Assembly (NCBI RefSeq): GCF_018860665.1
Contig: NZ_JAHKPK010000002.1
Span: forward strand, 51,774-115,773
Reading direction: 5' to 3'
Source: Pacificibacter marinus
GTDB lineage: Bacteria > Pseudomonadota > Alphaproteobacteria > Rhodobacterales > Rhodobacteraceae
DNA: 64,000 bases
Part shown: one piece after another, positions 1-9,152 of the stretch
Numbering within the stretch: the stretch's first letter is position 1
How the letters are laid out: each line of letters opens with the position of its first letter
The notes under the pieces: generated by a model
What the model was told of the DNA's origin: nothing
Database searches by the model: none
Seen by the model: the letters and a program-made list of their open reading frames with translations, nothing else
Program-made: the position numbers and the translations under genes

Positions 1-512
1 CTGAAGTGGTCGTGCCTGATCCGCTTGAACTGTCCAATGTTGAACCTGTGGCGGCAGATGCAGGCGTCGAATTGCCCCTAGAGACGGGCGCGTTAACGCG
101 CTCGCCTGTGCCAAAAGCGCGCCCCGTCCGTTTGGCCGCAGTGGCAGCGACGGATGTAACTGCGAGTGCTGCGATATCTGATGCGAATTTGAACGATGTT
201 GCGGGTGATATATTGGCAGCCCTCAGTTCCGAAAACGAAATGCCCACGTCGCAAGTGGCTGTTGGTACGCCTTTGGTTCAATTCGGTGCGTTTCAAAACG
301 AAGACATTGCGCGGGCAGAATGGGATCGTCTGGTGTCGAAATTTGACGCTTTGATGAAGGATAAAACCCGCATTATTGAGGAAGCCGAATCCGGTGGCCG
401 CACATTTTATCGTCTGCGTGCGCTTGGCTTTGCTGACGCGGCAGACAGCAATCGGTTCTGCGCGGCTTTGACCGCAAGCAATGCGGCCTGCGTGCCCGCG
501 CGCCAACGCTAA
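1..512 (+). CDS. SPOR-domain protein, C-terminal part (5' end outside window)
   Basis: The reading frame is open from the left edge, so only the last ~170 residues are present and the start is not visible. The final ~80 residues, beginning near VGTPLVQFGAFQNED, have the SPOR pattern: a Q-x-GAF strand, alternating hydrophobics, and a closing segment rich in small residues. SPOR domains bind denuded septal peptidoglycan in the periplasm. The preceding ~85 residues are low-complexity Ala/Pro/Val, as expected for a periplasmic linker. It ends 9 bases before nagZ, and the pairing with a peptidoglycan-recycling gene fits a cell-wall role. A membrane anchor would be expected upstream but cannot be seen. 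Confidence 0.8.
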   Translation, partial: EVVVPDPLELSNVEPVAADAGVELPLETGALTRSPVPKARPVRLAAVAATDVTASAAISDANLNDVAGDILAALSSENEMPTSQVAVGTPLVQFGAFQNEDIARAEWDRLVSKFDALMKDKTRIIEEAESGGRTFYRLRALGFADAADSNRFCAALTASNAACVPARQR

Positions 513-521
513 CGGTCACTG

Positions 522-1514
522 ATGGGGCAGGGTGCTTATATCTTTGGCTGTGAGGGCTTGACGCTTTCACCGCTTGAGGCGCAGTTTTTTCGCGATGCAA
601 ACCCTTGGGGATTCATTTTATTTTCGCGCAATGTCGATACAAAAGAACAACTTAGGCGTTTAACATATGATTTGCGCGAGGCAGTGGGCTGGCACGCGCC
701 GATCTTGATCGATCAAGAAGGCGGGCGTGTTCAACGCATGCGTGGCCCGATTTGGCGTGAATTTGAACCGCCGCTTGATGATAGTCTGTCGAAACCTGAT
801 CCTAAACGCGCCATGTGGTTGCGCGGGCGTTTGATTGCCGATGATCTTTTGAGTGTAGGTATTGATGTGAACTGCGCGCCAACCTTGGATGTGGCCAGTG
901 ATCTAACGCATCCGTTTTTACGCAATCGTTGTTATGGCACAGATCCTGTTACCGTGGCCGACTTGGGGCGCGCGATGGTGGACGGAATGGCCGCAGGTGG
1001 TGTGGCCGCGTTGATGAAACACATTCCTGGGCATGGGCGCGGAACAGCGGACAGTCACAAAAACCTGCCGCGTGTATCTGCCTCTAAGACGGAACTTGAG
1101 ATCGATTTCGCGCCCTTTAAAGCCTTGAATGATCTGTCCATGGGGATGTCTGCGCATATCGTTATGGAGGCGATTGATCCGGAACGTCCGGCCACGCAAA
1201 GCCGCGCTTGTATCGATGTGATCCGCAACGAGATCGGCTTTGGCGGTTTGCTCATGACGGATGATCTGTCTATGCAAGCATTGAAAGGCAATGTGTTTGA
1301 ACGGGGCCACAAAGCGATTGAGGCCGGATGTGATATCGTGCTGCATTGCAACGGTGATCTGATTGAGATGCAAAGCGTCGCAGCGCTAGGGAATATGTCT
1401 GATATTGCGCAACGCCGCGCAGATTATGCCGCCACCGCGCGCCCTCCAGCGCCAAGCTCAAGGACACAGGCCATTGACATTAAGGCGCTGGAAGCTGAAT
1501 TTCAGTCTTTATAA
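522..1514 (+). CDS. nagZ: beta-N-acetylhexosaminidase NagZ
   Basis: 330-residue glycoside hydrolase family 3 enzyme. It removes N-acetylglucosamine from anhydromuropeptides in the cytoplasm during peptidoglycan recycling. Visible signatures are KHIPGHGRG followed by the Asp-Ser-His triad near residues 177-179 (the flexible acid/base loop of bacterial NagZ) and MTDDLSM, where Asp247 is the expected nucleophile. Length is normal for the single-domain family. The ATG lies 9 bases after the SPOR gene, and 33 bases separate it from scpA, so the four genes up to scpB probably share a transcript. No strong Shine-Dalgarno is visible, which suggests translation coupled to the upstream gene. Confidence 0.93.
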   Translation: MGQGAYIFGCEGLTLSPLEAQFFRDANPWGFILFSRNVDTKEQLRRLTYDLREAVGWHAPILIDQEGGRVQRMRGPIWREFEPPLDDSLSKPDPKRAMWLRGRLIADDLLSVGIDVNCAPTLDVASDLTHPFLRNRCYGTDPVTVADLGRAMVDGMAAGGVAALMKHIPGHGRGTADSHKNLPRVSASKTELEIDFAPFKALNDLSMGMSAHIVMEAIDPERPATQSRACIDVIRNEIGFGGLLMTDDLSMQALKGNVFERGHKAIEAGCDIVLHCNGDLIEMQSVAALGNMSDIAQRRADYAATARPPAPSSRTQAIDIKALEAEFQSL

Positions 1515-1547
1515 GCGTTCTCGATTAACTGGAGCCTGTTTGCGCCC

Positions 1548-2342
1548 ATGTCCCAAGACGACCAATTTGAACTGAGCGAAGTGCTGAGTGTCGAGGAACG
1601 GCTTGCGGCCGAGGCCTTGATTGTCGACGTGGACGGTTTTGAGGGCCCGCTGGATTTGCTACTGACCCTGTCGCGTACGCAAAAGGTCGATCTGCGCACC
1701 ATATCGATTTTGCAGCTCGCGCATCAATATTTGGCTTTCGTAGAAAAAGCCAAAGAGCTGCGGATCGAATTGGCGGCTGATTATTTGGTGATGGCCGCAT
1801 GGTTGGCCTTTTTAAAATCGCGCTTGTTATTGCCGCCTGATCCCGCAGATGAAGGTCCGTCAGGCGAAGAGCTTGCCGCACATCTGGCATTTCAATTGGC
1901 GCGGCTATCAGCCATGCGCGAATCTGCGGCAAAATTGATGGCGCGCGACCAAAAGAACCGTGATTTCTTTGCGCGGGGCATCCCTGAAACCATGGATCGC
2001 GTGCGCAATGTCACTTATACGGCATCGCTTTTGGATTTGATGCAAGGCTATGCGCGCATTCGCACCAAAGACGAATTTCGCCCGTTCGTCTTGGATCGCG
2101 AGTCTATTTTATCGATGGAACAAGCGCTTGAGCGGATGCGGGGGCTGATTTCATTTGCGGGCGACTGGACTGATCTGTCGTCTTATTTACCCGAAGGCTG
2201 GGAACTCGATCCTAAAAAACGCCGCTCCGCCACCGCTGCCACCTTTGCCGCGTCGTTGGAACTGGCAAAGGCGGGCAAGATCGAAATCCGCCAAGGCGAC
2301 ACTTTCGCCCCTATTCAAATTAGAAGCGTGAACAACAGATGA
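1548..2342 (+). CDS. scpA: segregation and condensation protein A
   Basis: 264-residue kleisin subunit of the Smc-ScpAB chromosome condensation complex. The N-terminal motif FEGPLDLLLTLSR and the following AHQYLAFVEKAKELRIELAA helix are the family signature that contacts the Smc neck. The C-terminal ~80 residues form the winged-helix region that meets the Smc head. Its last four bases overlap the scpB start (ATGA), indicating translational coupling and equimolar production with ScpB. Confidence 0.95.
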   Translation: MSQDDQFELSEVLSVEERLAAEALIVDVDGFEGPLDLLLTLSRTQKVDLRTISILQLAHQYLAFVEKAKELRIELAADYLVMAAWLAFLKSRLLLPPDPADEGPSGEELAAHLAFQLARLSAMRESAAKLMARDQKNRDFFARGIPETMDRVRNVTYTASLLDLMQGYARIRTKDEFRPFVLDRESILSMEQALERMRGLISFAGDWTDLSSYLPEGWELDPKKRRSATAATFAASLELAKAGKIEIRQGDTFAPIQIRSVNNR

Positions 2343-3016
2343 GCCAAGACATTACAACAGGTGTATCCGAAAACGCAGCACAGGACCAAGCTTCGCGCGA
2401 AAGCCTGTTTGAGGCACCGCCTTTGGCAGAACAAGAGCGCATGGTCGAAGCGGTGTTGTTTGGCTCTGCTGATCCTGTCAGCATTGCCGATTTGACCGCG
2501 CGTATGCCGCATGGATGTGATCCAAAAGTTGCTGTCGAACAGTTGCAACGTCGCTATGAGGGGCGCGGCGTGCGCGTGGTGCGCGTGAATGAGGCTTGGG
2601 CCATTCGCACGGCTCCTGACCTTGGGTTTTTGATGCAAAAGGAAACTGTTGAAACGCGCAAACTGTCGCGAGCCGCCGTTGAAACTTTGGCGATCATTGC
2701 CTATCATCAACCTTGCACGCGTGCTGAAATCGAAGAAATTCGTGGCGTGTCCGTGTCGCGTGGGACAATTGATCAGCTGATCGAGATGGAATGGATCAGG
2801 TTCGGACGCAGACGTATGACGCCGGGACGCCCTGTGACTTATATCGTGACGCCCAATTTTCTGGACCACTTTGGTCTTGAGAGTGCGCGTGATCTACCAG
2901 GACTCAAAGAGCTGCGCGCCGCAGGGCTTTTGGAAAGTCGGCCAATGCCTGATATAGGGGGCATGTCTGAGGAAGACATCGACGAGCAAGATGATTTGTT
3001 TGAAGATGAAAGTTAA
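2339..3016 (+). CDS. scpB: segregation and condensation protein B
   Basis: 225-residue ScpB, which dimerises and wraps ScpA to regulate Smc. Two winged-helix domains are readable: EQERMVEAVLFGSADPVSI at the N-terminus and the strongly conserved AAVETLAIIAYHQPCTRAEI-type segment near residue 115, followed by RGVSVSRGTIDQLIE and GRPVTYIVTPNFLDHFGLES. The acidic tail (EEDIDEQDDLFEDES) is typical of alphaproteobacterial members. Many Rhodobacterales have tatABC next; here a small gene and a diguanylate cyclase follow instead. Confidence 0.94.
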   Translation: MSQDITTGVSENAAQDQASRESLFEAPPLAEQERMVEAVLFGSADPVSIADLTARMPHGCDPKVAVEQLQRRYEGRGVRVVRVNEAWAIRTAPDLGFLMQKETVETRKLSRAAVETLAIIAYHQPCTRAEIEEIRGVSVSRGTIDQLIEMEWIRFGRRRMTPGRPVTYIVTPNFLDHFGLESARDLPGLKELRAAGLLESRPMPDIGGMSEEDIDEQDDLFEDES

Positions 3017-3132
3017 AATCAGGGCCTGTAGTTTCAATGCCATCTTTATGGCGTATTGCCCGTGTAGAGACCTTTAAAACAGACCATAAACGCTATTTTT
3101 GGCATAGTGGTGTGAAACAAACGGAGTGGCAG

Positions 3133-3360
3133 ATGAATATCGAACGCATTTTGAATATGGTGATCAGTCAAGTGATGCGCCGTCTTGTCAATAAAGGCAT
3201 TGGTGCAGGTATCAGCGCGGTGACAAAGGGACGTGGCGCAGAGCAGCAGGACACACCACAAGCGAACAACAACACGCCTGCCGATCTAGAGCAGCAACAA
3301 GCGGCCAAGCTGATGGCCAAGCGCGCGCGCCAAGCTGCCAAGATTGGTCGACGCCTTTAA
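3133..3360 (+). CDS. small conserved-looking protein, function unknown
   Basis: 75-residue product beginning MNIERILNMVISQVMRR. I chose this ATG over one 96 bases upstream because GGAG sits 6 bases before it and the upstream extension looks non-coding. The N-terminal half is an amphipathic helix with a small-residue turn (NKGIGAGISAV). The middle is Gln/Asn/Pro-rich and the end is Lys/Arg/Ala-rich (KLMAKRARQAAKIGRRL). There is no signal peptide or catalytic motif. It lies 116 bases after scpB in the same direction. I do not recognise a named family; an RNA- or membrane-associated small protein is possible from the basic tail, but that is a guess. Confidence 0.6.
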   Translation: MNIERILNMVISQVMRRLVNKGIGAGISAVTKGRGAEQQDTPQANNNTPADLEQQQAAKLMAKRARQAAKIGRRL

Positions 3361-3556
3361 GGTCTTCATACCTAAGGTTTGGAATCGCAAACTGCGAAAA
3401 TAAGCAATCTTTTGCCTGTTTGGCGATCAGGGATTCTAGTATCCCACGCATTTACACTTTGTTAACCTTTTGACTGCACTGATCTCATATTGCTTTATGA
3501 GTTTTGTCCTGATGGGGAGCTGTGGTCAAAATGTTATGTGTAAAAGGCGACTTTTA

Positions 3557-5008
3557 ATGAGCCGCATGAGAAAACTCGTCCTCGGATTTGATCAGGTTGG
3601 ATCTGTCGGTTTTGGGCCTGCGCTTGTGGCGCTGAAACTCCAAAAAATCTTGGTAACTTTAGGCACTACGGGAACCATCGGTTTGGTTTTCTTTCTCAAC
3701 GCAGATGTGCACTTTCTGCCGTCTGTTTTAAACGTGAACGAGACGCATGGATTGACCGCTATGTGTCTGGTATTGCTGGCTCTTGCTGTGATGGGGCGTC
3801 GGGGTTTTCGCAAGCCGACGCATATGCGTGACATAGCTTTCGCGCTGATCGCCAGTCTTGCAGTCTTGCGCATTTACGAGGCGATCTTTTGGCACAGCTT
3901 GCTGTTTTCATCAGGAGTCGAAGCCCTGTTTGGATTGACCTCAGATCAACATATTCCGATGGGGTTGAATACGGCAGTCAGCCTGTTTTTGCTGAGCACG
4001 GGTGCCTTTATGCGGCACCGCTTGCCATCACTCTCTATCGTGATGATTTTGTCAGGTCTGGTCTTTCCAAGCGTGTCTGCCTTGGGATTTTCATATCAGC
4101 ACCAAGGTCTGTATGGGCAAATGTCCTTGGTGACGACTTTGTTGCTGTTGACGCTCGGCGCGTCAGAGCTTTTGTTGTTCGTGCGTTCGCCATTGCTGAA
4201 ACATTTTTTAACCACGTCATCTTGGGGACGTATGGCGCGGTTGCAATTGCTAATCGTTATCTGCGGGGCCTGGCTTATTGGTATTTTGGCTATTCGCTCT
4301 GATTTCGATGGCGCAGCTGAAGCTGTTGTTGGCGGTGTGATTTGGCTGTTCTTGGTGACAATGCTGATCACGGGGCCTTTGTTTGAGCGCGTTGACCGCG
4401 ACCGGCGCGCATTGGAGCGTGAGTTGACGCGAAAGGCGAATATCGATCCGCTTACCGGTCTGTGGAACCGGCGCGCTGTACGTGAGATGCAGTTTTTGGG
4501 GACCTCCACTGACGATACGGGGCGCGTGCCTAAGGCGGATCACATTGGTGTCATTATGGCCGATGTCGATATGTTTAAGCGTATCAATGACGTCGCGGGG
4601 CATTGTGAAGGGGATAAGGTGCTGCGCAACATCGCGCGGGTGTTGCGCGAACGCGTGCGTGGCCTTGATGTGGTTGCGCGTTGGGGGGGCGAAGAATTTT
4701 TGATCCTTTTGCCTGACTTGACCCATGAAAAAGCGATGGAGGTGGCCCAAGTGTTACGCGTCGCTGTAGCAAGTACCGTCACATGGTCGAACAATGGGCA
4801 GCCTGAGTCTGTGACATTGTCAATCGGCGTGACGGCTATGAATGAAAAAGCAGGCAAAACGTTGGAAATTGCTTTGAAAGATGCCGACCATGCGCTTTAT
4901 GCGGCTAAATCTTGTGGCCGAAATCGTGTGGTTATGTACGAAGATACGCCGCACCGTGTCTCAAAAAATATGCCCAGAGGTTTGTTGTTAAATCACTCTG
5001 TTCATTGA
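3557..5008 (+). CDS. membrane-bound diguanylate cyclase (GGDEF)
   Basis: 483 residues if started at the ATG preceded by AAGG nine bases upstream; in-frame TTG and ATG codons further upstream exist but lack better signals. The first ~280 residues contain roughly eight hydrophobic segments forming a membrane sensor module without a recognisable ligand domain. A GGDEF domain follows, starting at NIDPLTGLWNRRA. The active site is GGEEF at residues 377-381, and the inhibitory I-site RGLD starts at residue 368, five residues before the active loop, so the enzyme should make c-di-GMP and be product-inhibited. No EAL domain is present. It converges on the dCTP deaminase gene. Confidence 0.9.
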   Translation: MSRMRKLVLGFDQVGSVGFGPALVALKLQKILVTLGTTGTIGLVFFLNADVHFLPSVLNVNETHGLTAMCLVLLALAVMGRRGFRKPTHMRDIAFALIASLAVLRIYEAIFWHSLLFSSGVEALFGLTSDQHIPMGLNTAVSLFLLSTGAFMRHRLPSLSIVMILSGLVFPSVSALGFSYQHQGLYGQMSLVTTLLLLTLGASELLLFVRSPLLKHFLTTSSWGRMARLQLLIVICGAWLIGILAIRSDFDGAAEAVVGGVIWLFLVTMLITGPLFERVDRDRRALERELTRKANIDPLTGLWNRRAVREMQFLGTSTDDTGRVPKADHIGVIMADVDMFKRINDVAGHCEGDKVLRNIARVLRERVRGLDVVARWGGEEFLILLPDLTHEKAMEVAQVLRVAVASTVTWSNNGQPESVTLSIGVTAMNEKAGKTLEIALKDADHALYAAKSCGRNRVVMYEDTPHRVSKNMPRGLLLNHSVH

Positions 5009-5075
5009 ATTATATGTCAAGATCATAACATTCATAGACCAAGCCACTTGTTTGGGTCGGCTTAAAGGCAATGAG

Positions 5076-6155
5076 TTAAGCCGGTGATTTGAAGTGTTTG
5101 GACAGTTTCAAGCCTTGTCCTTGGTAATTCGACGCCAAATCCGCACCATACAACCGCTGTGGAATCTCATTCATCCGCTCATAGACCAAGCGACCAACGA
5201 TTTGCCCATGTTCCAAAACAAAGGGCGCCTCATGGCAACGCACTTCCAAAACGCCGCGTGATCCGGCACCACCTGCATTGGCATGACCAAAACCGGGATC
5301 AAAAAAGCCTGCGTAATGCACGCGGAACTCGCCAACCATCGCCAAATAAGGCGCCATTTCAGCCGCCATTTCGGGTGGGATATGAACTGCTTCACGGCTA
5401 ACCAAAATATAAAACGCGCCGGGATCCAAAATGATCCGCCCGTCTTTGGTGTGGATCGGTTCCCAATAGTCAGCAGGATCATAATACCCGATGTTATCAA
5501 GATCGATCACGCCTGTGTGAGGTTTGGCGCGGTAACCAACGAGATCGCCCTCAAGAGGGCGCAGATCGACGGAAAATCCGAGACCTTGATCGATCATCGC
5601 TTCGCCGTCTACGAGTGGACTTTTCATGTGAAGATCGTGCAACTCCGGATCACTCAGAACCGCTTGGCCTTCACGAAAGCGAATTTGATTGAGGCGCATT
5701 CCAGGGCGTACAAGAACTGAGAAAGATCTAGGGCAAATCTCAGCAAAAAGCGGCCCTGTGTAACCCAGTGCAATGCGATCAAATTCGACACCCTCGTCAG
5801 TGATTAGGCGGGTTAACAAATCAAGGCGTCCTGTGGAACTTTTCGCGTTTGCAACGGCTTGCACGGTCTCAGGCAGATCTAAGCTTTCCATCAAAGGCAC
5901 AACGTAGACACAGCCTTTTTCCAGCACGGCACCATTGGTCAAGTCGATTTGATGCATCTCGAATTCGGTCAGGCGATCAGCAACAGAATTGCCCGCGCCG
6001 GCCAAAAACGAGGCCCGCACGCGCCAAGCGCGATTGCCAAGACGCAGGTCCAACGAGGCAGGTTGAATCTGTTCCGCAATGATAGTGGGCGCGGCAGAGA
6101 TCGCCCCGTTTTCGATCATGTTCTGAATTGCTTGATCCGCGAGTACGCCCATCAT
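5076..6155 (-). CDS. dcd: 2'-deoxycytidine 5'-triphosphate deaminase, long form
   Basis: 359 residues, about twice the length of the short enterobacterial Dcd. The two halves each look like a dUTPase/Dcd-type beta fold: residues 1-180 include KSSTGRLDLLTRLITDEG and GYTGPLFAEICPRSF, and residues 200-355 include LDPGAFYILVSRE and an HYAGFFDPGFG stretch. This matches the alphaproteobacterial long Dcd family that deaminates dCTP to dUTP for dTTP synthesis. The start MMGVLADQAIQ is the only good ATG. It is convergent with the cyclase gene, and I see no clear terminator between them. Confidence 0.88.
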   Translation of the reverse strand: MMGVLADQAIQNMIENGAISAAPTIIAEQIQPASLDLRLGNRAWRVRASFLAGAGNSVADRLTEFEMHQIDLTNGAVLEKGCVYVVPLMESLDLPETVQAVANAKSSTGRLDLLTRLITDEGVEFDRIALGYTGPLFAEICPRSFSVLVRPGMRLNQIRFREGQAVLSDPELHDLHMKSPLVDGEAMIDQGLGFSVDLRPLEGDLVGYRAKPHTGVIDLDNIGYYDPADYWEPIHTKDGRIILDPGAFYILVSREAVHIPPEMAAEMAPYLAMVGEFRVHYAGFFDPGFGHANAGGAGSRGVLEVRCHEAPFVLEHGQIVGRLVYERMNEIPQRLYGADLASNYQGQGLKLSKHFKSPA

Positions 6156-6249
6156 TTATCCCCAATCTGTGCCGTCTTTAATGTCATCGTGCTTTAACGC
6201 AAAAATGCCCGCAGCGATAGACGCAAGCGGGCATTTTGGCGGGGTTAAA

Positions 6250-6326
6250 TGGTCGGGCTAGCAGGACTCGAACCTGCGACCTTCCGTCCCCCAGACGGAC
6301 GCGCTACCAGGCTGCGCTATAGCCCG
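6250..6326 (-). tRNA. tRNA-Pro, anticodon GGG
   Basis: Reading the minus strand gives a 77-base cloverleaf. The acceptor stem CGGGCTA pairs with TAGCCCG, followed by encoded ACCA. The D arm contains AGCCTGGTAGCGC. The anticodon stem TCCGT/ACGGA encloses the loop CTGGGGG with anticodon GGG. The T arm contains GGTTCGAGTCC. All stems pair. It decodes CCC/CCT. It lies between dcd and the MerR gene, with no sign of an integrated element at its 3' end. Confidence 0.97.
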
Positions 6327-6415
6327 AACTGTCGCCTTTCTAAGGATTTTGTCAGGCGGGGCAAGCGTGAAATGATTATTTACATGCCGCGCTTGTTGAA
6401 TTTTTCCGCAAAGGT

Positions 6416-7720
6416 CTATCCGGCTTGCGAAAGTTTGATTTTGAGCGCCATCGCGCGGTCAAAAATAGCTTGAACATGCTTTGTATCGGCCTGTCTCAGT
6501 GCGTCTTTGTTGAGACGCCCAAGTACGCCATCCGCCACGTCAAGTCCCAAGGCGTCATCCTCTAAATCGTCAGGAACCATTTCCATCGCAACAGATTGGA
6601 TGTGGTCTTGCGGCGCATCTGTATCACTCAAGGACGTGTCTGTATCCGTGATCACCGCGTCACTGCTGGTAGGCTCAGCAGGTTCAATAGGCGCGACATC
6701 TTCGAAATTTTGAACAATCGTTTCTGCGGGATTTATCTCAAGATCAGTGGCCGCTGGGGCATCGGCAAAAGTGTCTGATGACAGATCATTTTCATCGGCA
6801 TCACGGGCCGTATTTGCATAATCATTGGGTAATTCCGGCGGTTGTGCGGGCAGGGCCTCTCCCTCAGGGGCCGAATCGATCATCGGTTCGGGCACAATCT
6901 CGTCATCTTCGAACGGGCTTTCGACCTGTGCGCTGTGATCTTGCGCAGGTTCTAGGTTATCCTCATCCACCTCAGATTGGACGACTGGGTTGGCAGCTTT
7001 TTCATCAGCACCGTCTTCACCATCATTCGTGTCTGGGGCTGTGTCAGGGTTTGACAAGGCCTCTTGCAATGCCGTTTCGAAGGCTGCGTCGTCGACAAGC
7101 GGGGCCGGAGTTGGCGTTTCAACCGCATCAGGCTCTGCGTCAAATCCGAAATCAAAGGTGACCTGTGCAGGGGCAGCAGTGGGCACATCTTGCGCGGTCT
7201 CATCGTCAAGCGCGGGGCGTTCTGTTTCCTTCGGTGCAGCTTCAACAGGGGCTTCAACCGGTGCGGCAGGAGAGGACGCATTGGGGGCCGACTGCGCAGG
7301 AACATTCGGTCTGGAAAAAGGAATAATTCTTTCTTCTGGCGTCTCTGGCACCTGATCAAATGCGCCGGTTGGCACGTTTTCGGCCATTGGAGCTGCGGGC
7401 ACAGGGCCTACAGATTCGCTCAGCGGCGTAACAGGATCAACACCATCGATTTGAGGAGACATCGACGCAACATAACGCACACCATGTTCGCGCAGCAGCT
7501 TTTGAACGCCGCGAATGGTCATACCATCGTCATGAAGAAGCTTTTTAATGCCACCGAGAAGAACCATGTCAGATGGGCGGTAATACCGACGTCCACCTGC
7601 GCGCTTGACGGGTTTGACTTGTGAAAAGCGGCTTTCCCAAAAACGCAAAACATGCGCGGGTGTACCGAGCCAATCGGCAACTTCGCTGATCGTACGAAAA
7701 GCGTCGGGCGATTTATTCAT
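6416..7720 (-). CDS. MerR-family regulator with long acidic Ala/Pro tail
   Basis: 434 residues, of which only about the first 80 form a recognisable domain: a MerR winged helix-turn-helix ([20 protein letters not shown], then [21 protein letters not shown]). The remaining ~350 residues are an acidic, Ala/Pro/Glu/Asp-rich, probably disordered chain with no effector-binding domain, ending in a short helical segment ([20 protein letters not shown]). It lies just downstream of ihfA (14 bases) on the same strand, a common arrangement in Rhodobacterales, so both probably share the ihfA promoter. DNA binding is well supported; the target and the role of the tail are unknown. Confidence 0.88.
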   Translation of the reverse strand: MNKSPDAFRTISEVADWLGTPAHVLRFWESRFSQVKPVKRAGGRRYYRPSDMVLLGGIKKLLHDDGMTIRGVQKLLREHGVRYVASMSPQIDGVDPVTPLSESVGPVPAAPMAENVPTGAFDQVPETPEERIIPFSRPNVPAQSAPNASSPAAPVEAPVEAAPKETERPALDDETAQDVPTAAPAQVTFDFGFDAEPDAVETPTPAPLVDDAAFETALQEALSNPDTAPDTNDGEDGADEKAANPVVQSEVDEDNLEPAQDHSAQVESPFEDDEIVPEPMIDSAPEGEALPAQPPELPNDYANTARDADENDLSSDTFADAPAATDLEINPAETIVQNFEDVAPIEPAEPTSSDAVITDTDTSLSDTDAPQDHIQSVAMEMVPDDLEDDALGLDVADGVLGRLNKDALRQADTKHVQAIFDRAMALKIKLSQAG

Positions 7721-7734
7721 TTAACAACAGTGCC

Positions 7735-8034
7735 TTAGCTTTTGTTGCCGTCTGCGACACGGTCTTTCATGAGATGGGATGGGCGAAAGGTCATCACGCG
7801 ACGCGCTGGAATGGGCGCTTCATCACCGGTTTTTGGATTGCGGCCAACGCGGGCAGATTTGGACCGGACCGAAAAGGTGCCAAAGGATGAAATTTTGACT
7901 GTTTCGCCTTTTACGAGGGCGTCTGACATATGCTGCAATACGCTTTCAACAAGCTGTGCAGATTCATTGCGGCTGAGGCCCACTTCGCGAAAAACGGATT
8001 CGCTTAGGTCCATACGTGTCAAAGTCTTGCTCAT
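7735..8034 (-). CDS. ihfA: integration host factor subunit alpha
   Basis: 99 residues from [15 protein letters not shown]. The longer upstream frame lacks a ribosome site, whereas a GGGGG run precedes this ATG. HU/IHF-fold markers are present: the dimer helices ([17 protein letters not shown]), VKISSFGTF, and the DNA-intercalating arm [25 protein letters not shown]. As a heterodimer with IhfB it bends DNA in replication, recombination and transcription. It is followed on the same strand by the MerR gene, and fabH ends upstream of it. Confidence 0.95.
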   Translation of the reverse strand: MSKTLTRMDLSESVFREVGLSRNESAQLVESVLQHMSDALVKGETVKISSFGTFSVRSKSARVGRNPKTGDEAPIPARRVMTFRPSHLMKDRVADGNKS

Positions 8035-8152
8035 AATTGTCCCCCAAGGTTGATTTGAAATAACAGTGGCAGGTCGCAAAGCATCCGTCAATATCAATGA
8101 CTTGGGCAGCACCGTTCAGGTGCAAAATAGCGCATTGCGTGATGGGCGGTTC

Positions 8153-9127
8153 TCACCAGCGTAGAACGACAGCGCCCCAAGCAAGTCCGCCACCGATGGC
8201 TTCTGCGACGCAGATGTCACCTTGCTTGATTTGACCGCGCGCTTTTCCGACTGACATAGCCAAAGGAATGGACGCCGCAGAGGTATTGCCATGGTCTTGG
8301 ACTGTGACAACGATTTTATCCATGGACAGGCCCAGCTTTTTGGCGGTGCCTTCGATGATGCGAATATTGGCTTGGTGCGGCACAACCCAATCGATGTCGG
8401 CGGCTGTGATACCGGCTTTATCCATCGCCGTTTCAGCGGTAGAGGCGAGTTTCGAGACCGCTTGGCGGAATAAAGCATTGCCTTGCATCCGCAATTTACC
8501 TGACTCGCCCGTGGTGGACACGCCGCCATCGACGTAAAGCATGTCGCGATAATTGCCGTCAGAATTCAAATCGACAGAGAGAATGCCACGATCCTCGGAG
8601 GTGCCAGTGCCCTCTTGCGCCTCAAGCACCAGCGCGCCAGCACCATCGCCGAACAAGACGCAGGTGGACCGATCTGTCCAATCCATGATGCGGCTAAAGG
8701 TTTCCGCCCCGATCACTAAAATGCGTTTGGCTTGACCTGATACGATTTGCGCGTTGGCGTTGGACAGGGCGTAGACGAACCCAGCGCAAACAGCCTGCAC
8801 ATCAAAGGCAAAGCCTTTGGTCATGCCCAACTCTTTTTGGATCATAGTGCCCACAGACGGAAAGGTGAGGTCCGGGGTCGAAGTGGCGACGATGATCGTA
8901 TCGATGTCATCCGCCCCTAAACCTGCATCTTTGAGGGCTGCGCGGGCCGCATGGGCGCCCAATTGTGACGTGGTTTCGCCCTCGGCGGCAAAGTGACGAC
9001 GCTCGATGCCTGATCGGGTGCGAATCCATTCATCTGAGGTGTCTAGGGTTGCCTCAAATTCAGAATTTGGCACCACACGCTCGGGAAGATAATGGCCTAC
9101 ACCTTTGATAACTGCCCGAACGGTCAT
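8153..9127 (-). CDS. fabH: beta-ketoacyl-ACP synthase III
   Basis: 324-residue condensing enzyme that starts fatty-acid synthesis by joining acetyl-CoA to malonyl-ACP. The full catalytic triad is readable: Cys114 in QAVCAGFVYA, His251 in VVPHQANIR and Asn281 in DHGNTSAASIP. The glycine-rich FGDGAGALVLEA segment is also present. The start MTVRAVIKGVGHYLPE matches the family. It lies 25 bases downstream of plsX on the same strand, the usual pairing of fatty-acid and phospholipid synthesis genes. Confidence 0.97.
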   Translation of the reverse strand: MTVRAVIKGVGHYLPERVVPNSEFEATLDTSDEWIRTRSGIERRHFAAEGETTSQLGAHAARAALKDAGLGADDIDTIIVATSTPDLTFPSVGTMIQKELGMTKGFAFDVQAVCAGFVYALSNANAQIVSGQAKRILVIGAETFSRIMDWTDRSTCVLFGDGAGALVLEAQEGTGTSEDRGILSVDLNSDGNYRDMLYVDGGVSTTGESGKLRMQGNALFRQAVSKLASTAETAMDKAGITAADIDWVVPHQANIRIIEGTAKKLGLSMDKIVVTVQDHGNTSAASIPLAMSVGKARGQIKQGDICVAEAIGGGLAWGAVVLRW

Positions 9128-9152
9128 AGCGTCTGCTCACATTTGTTATTTG

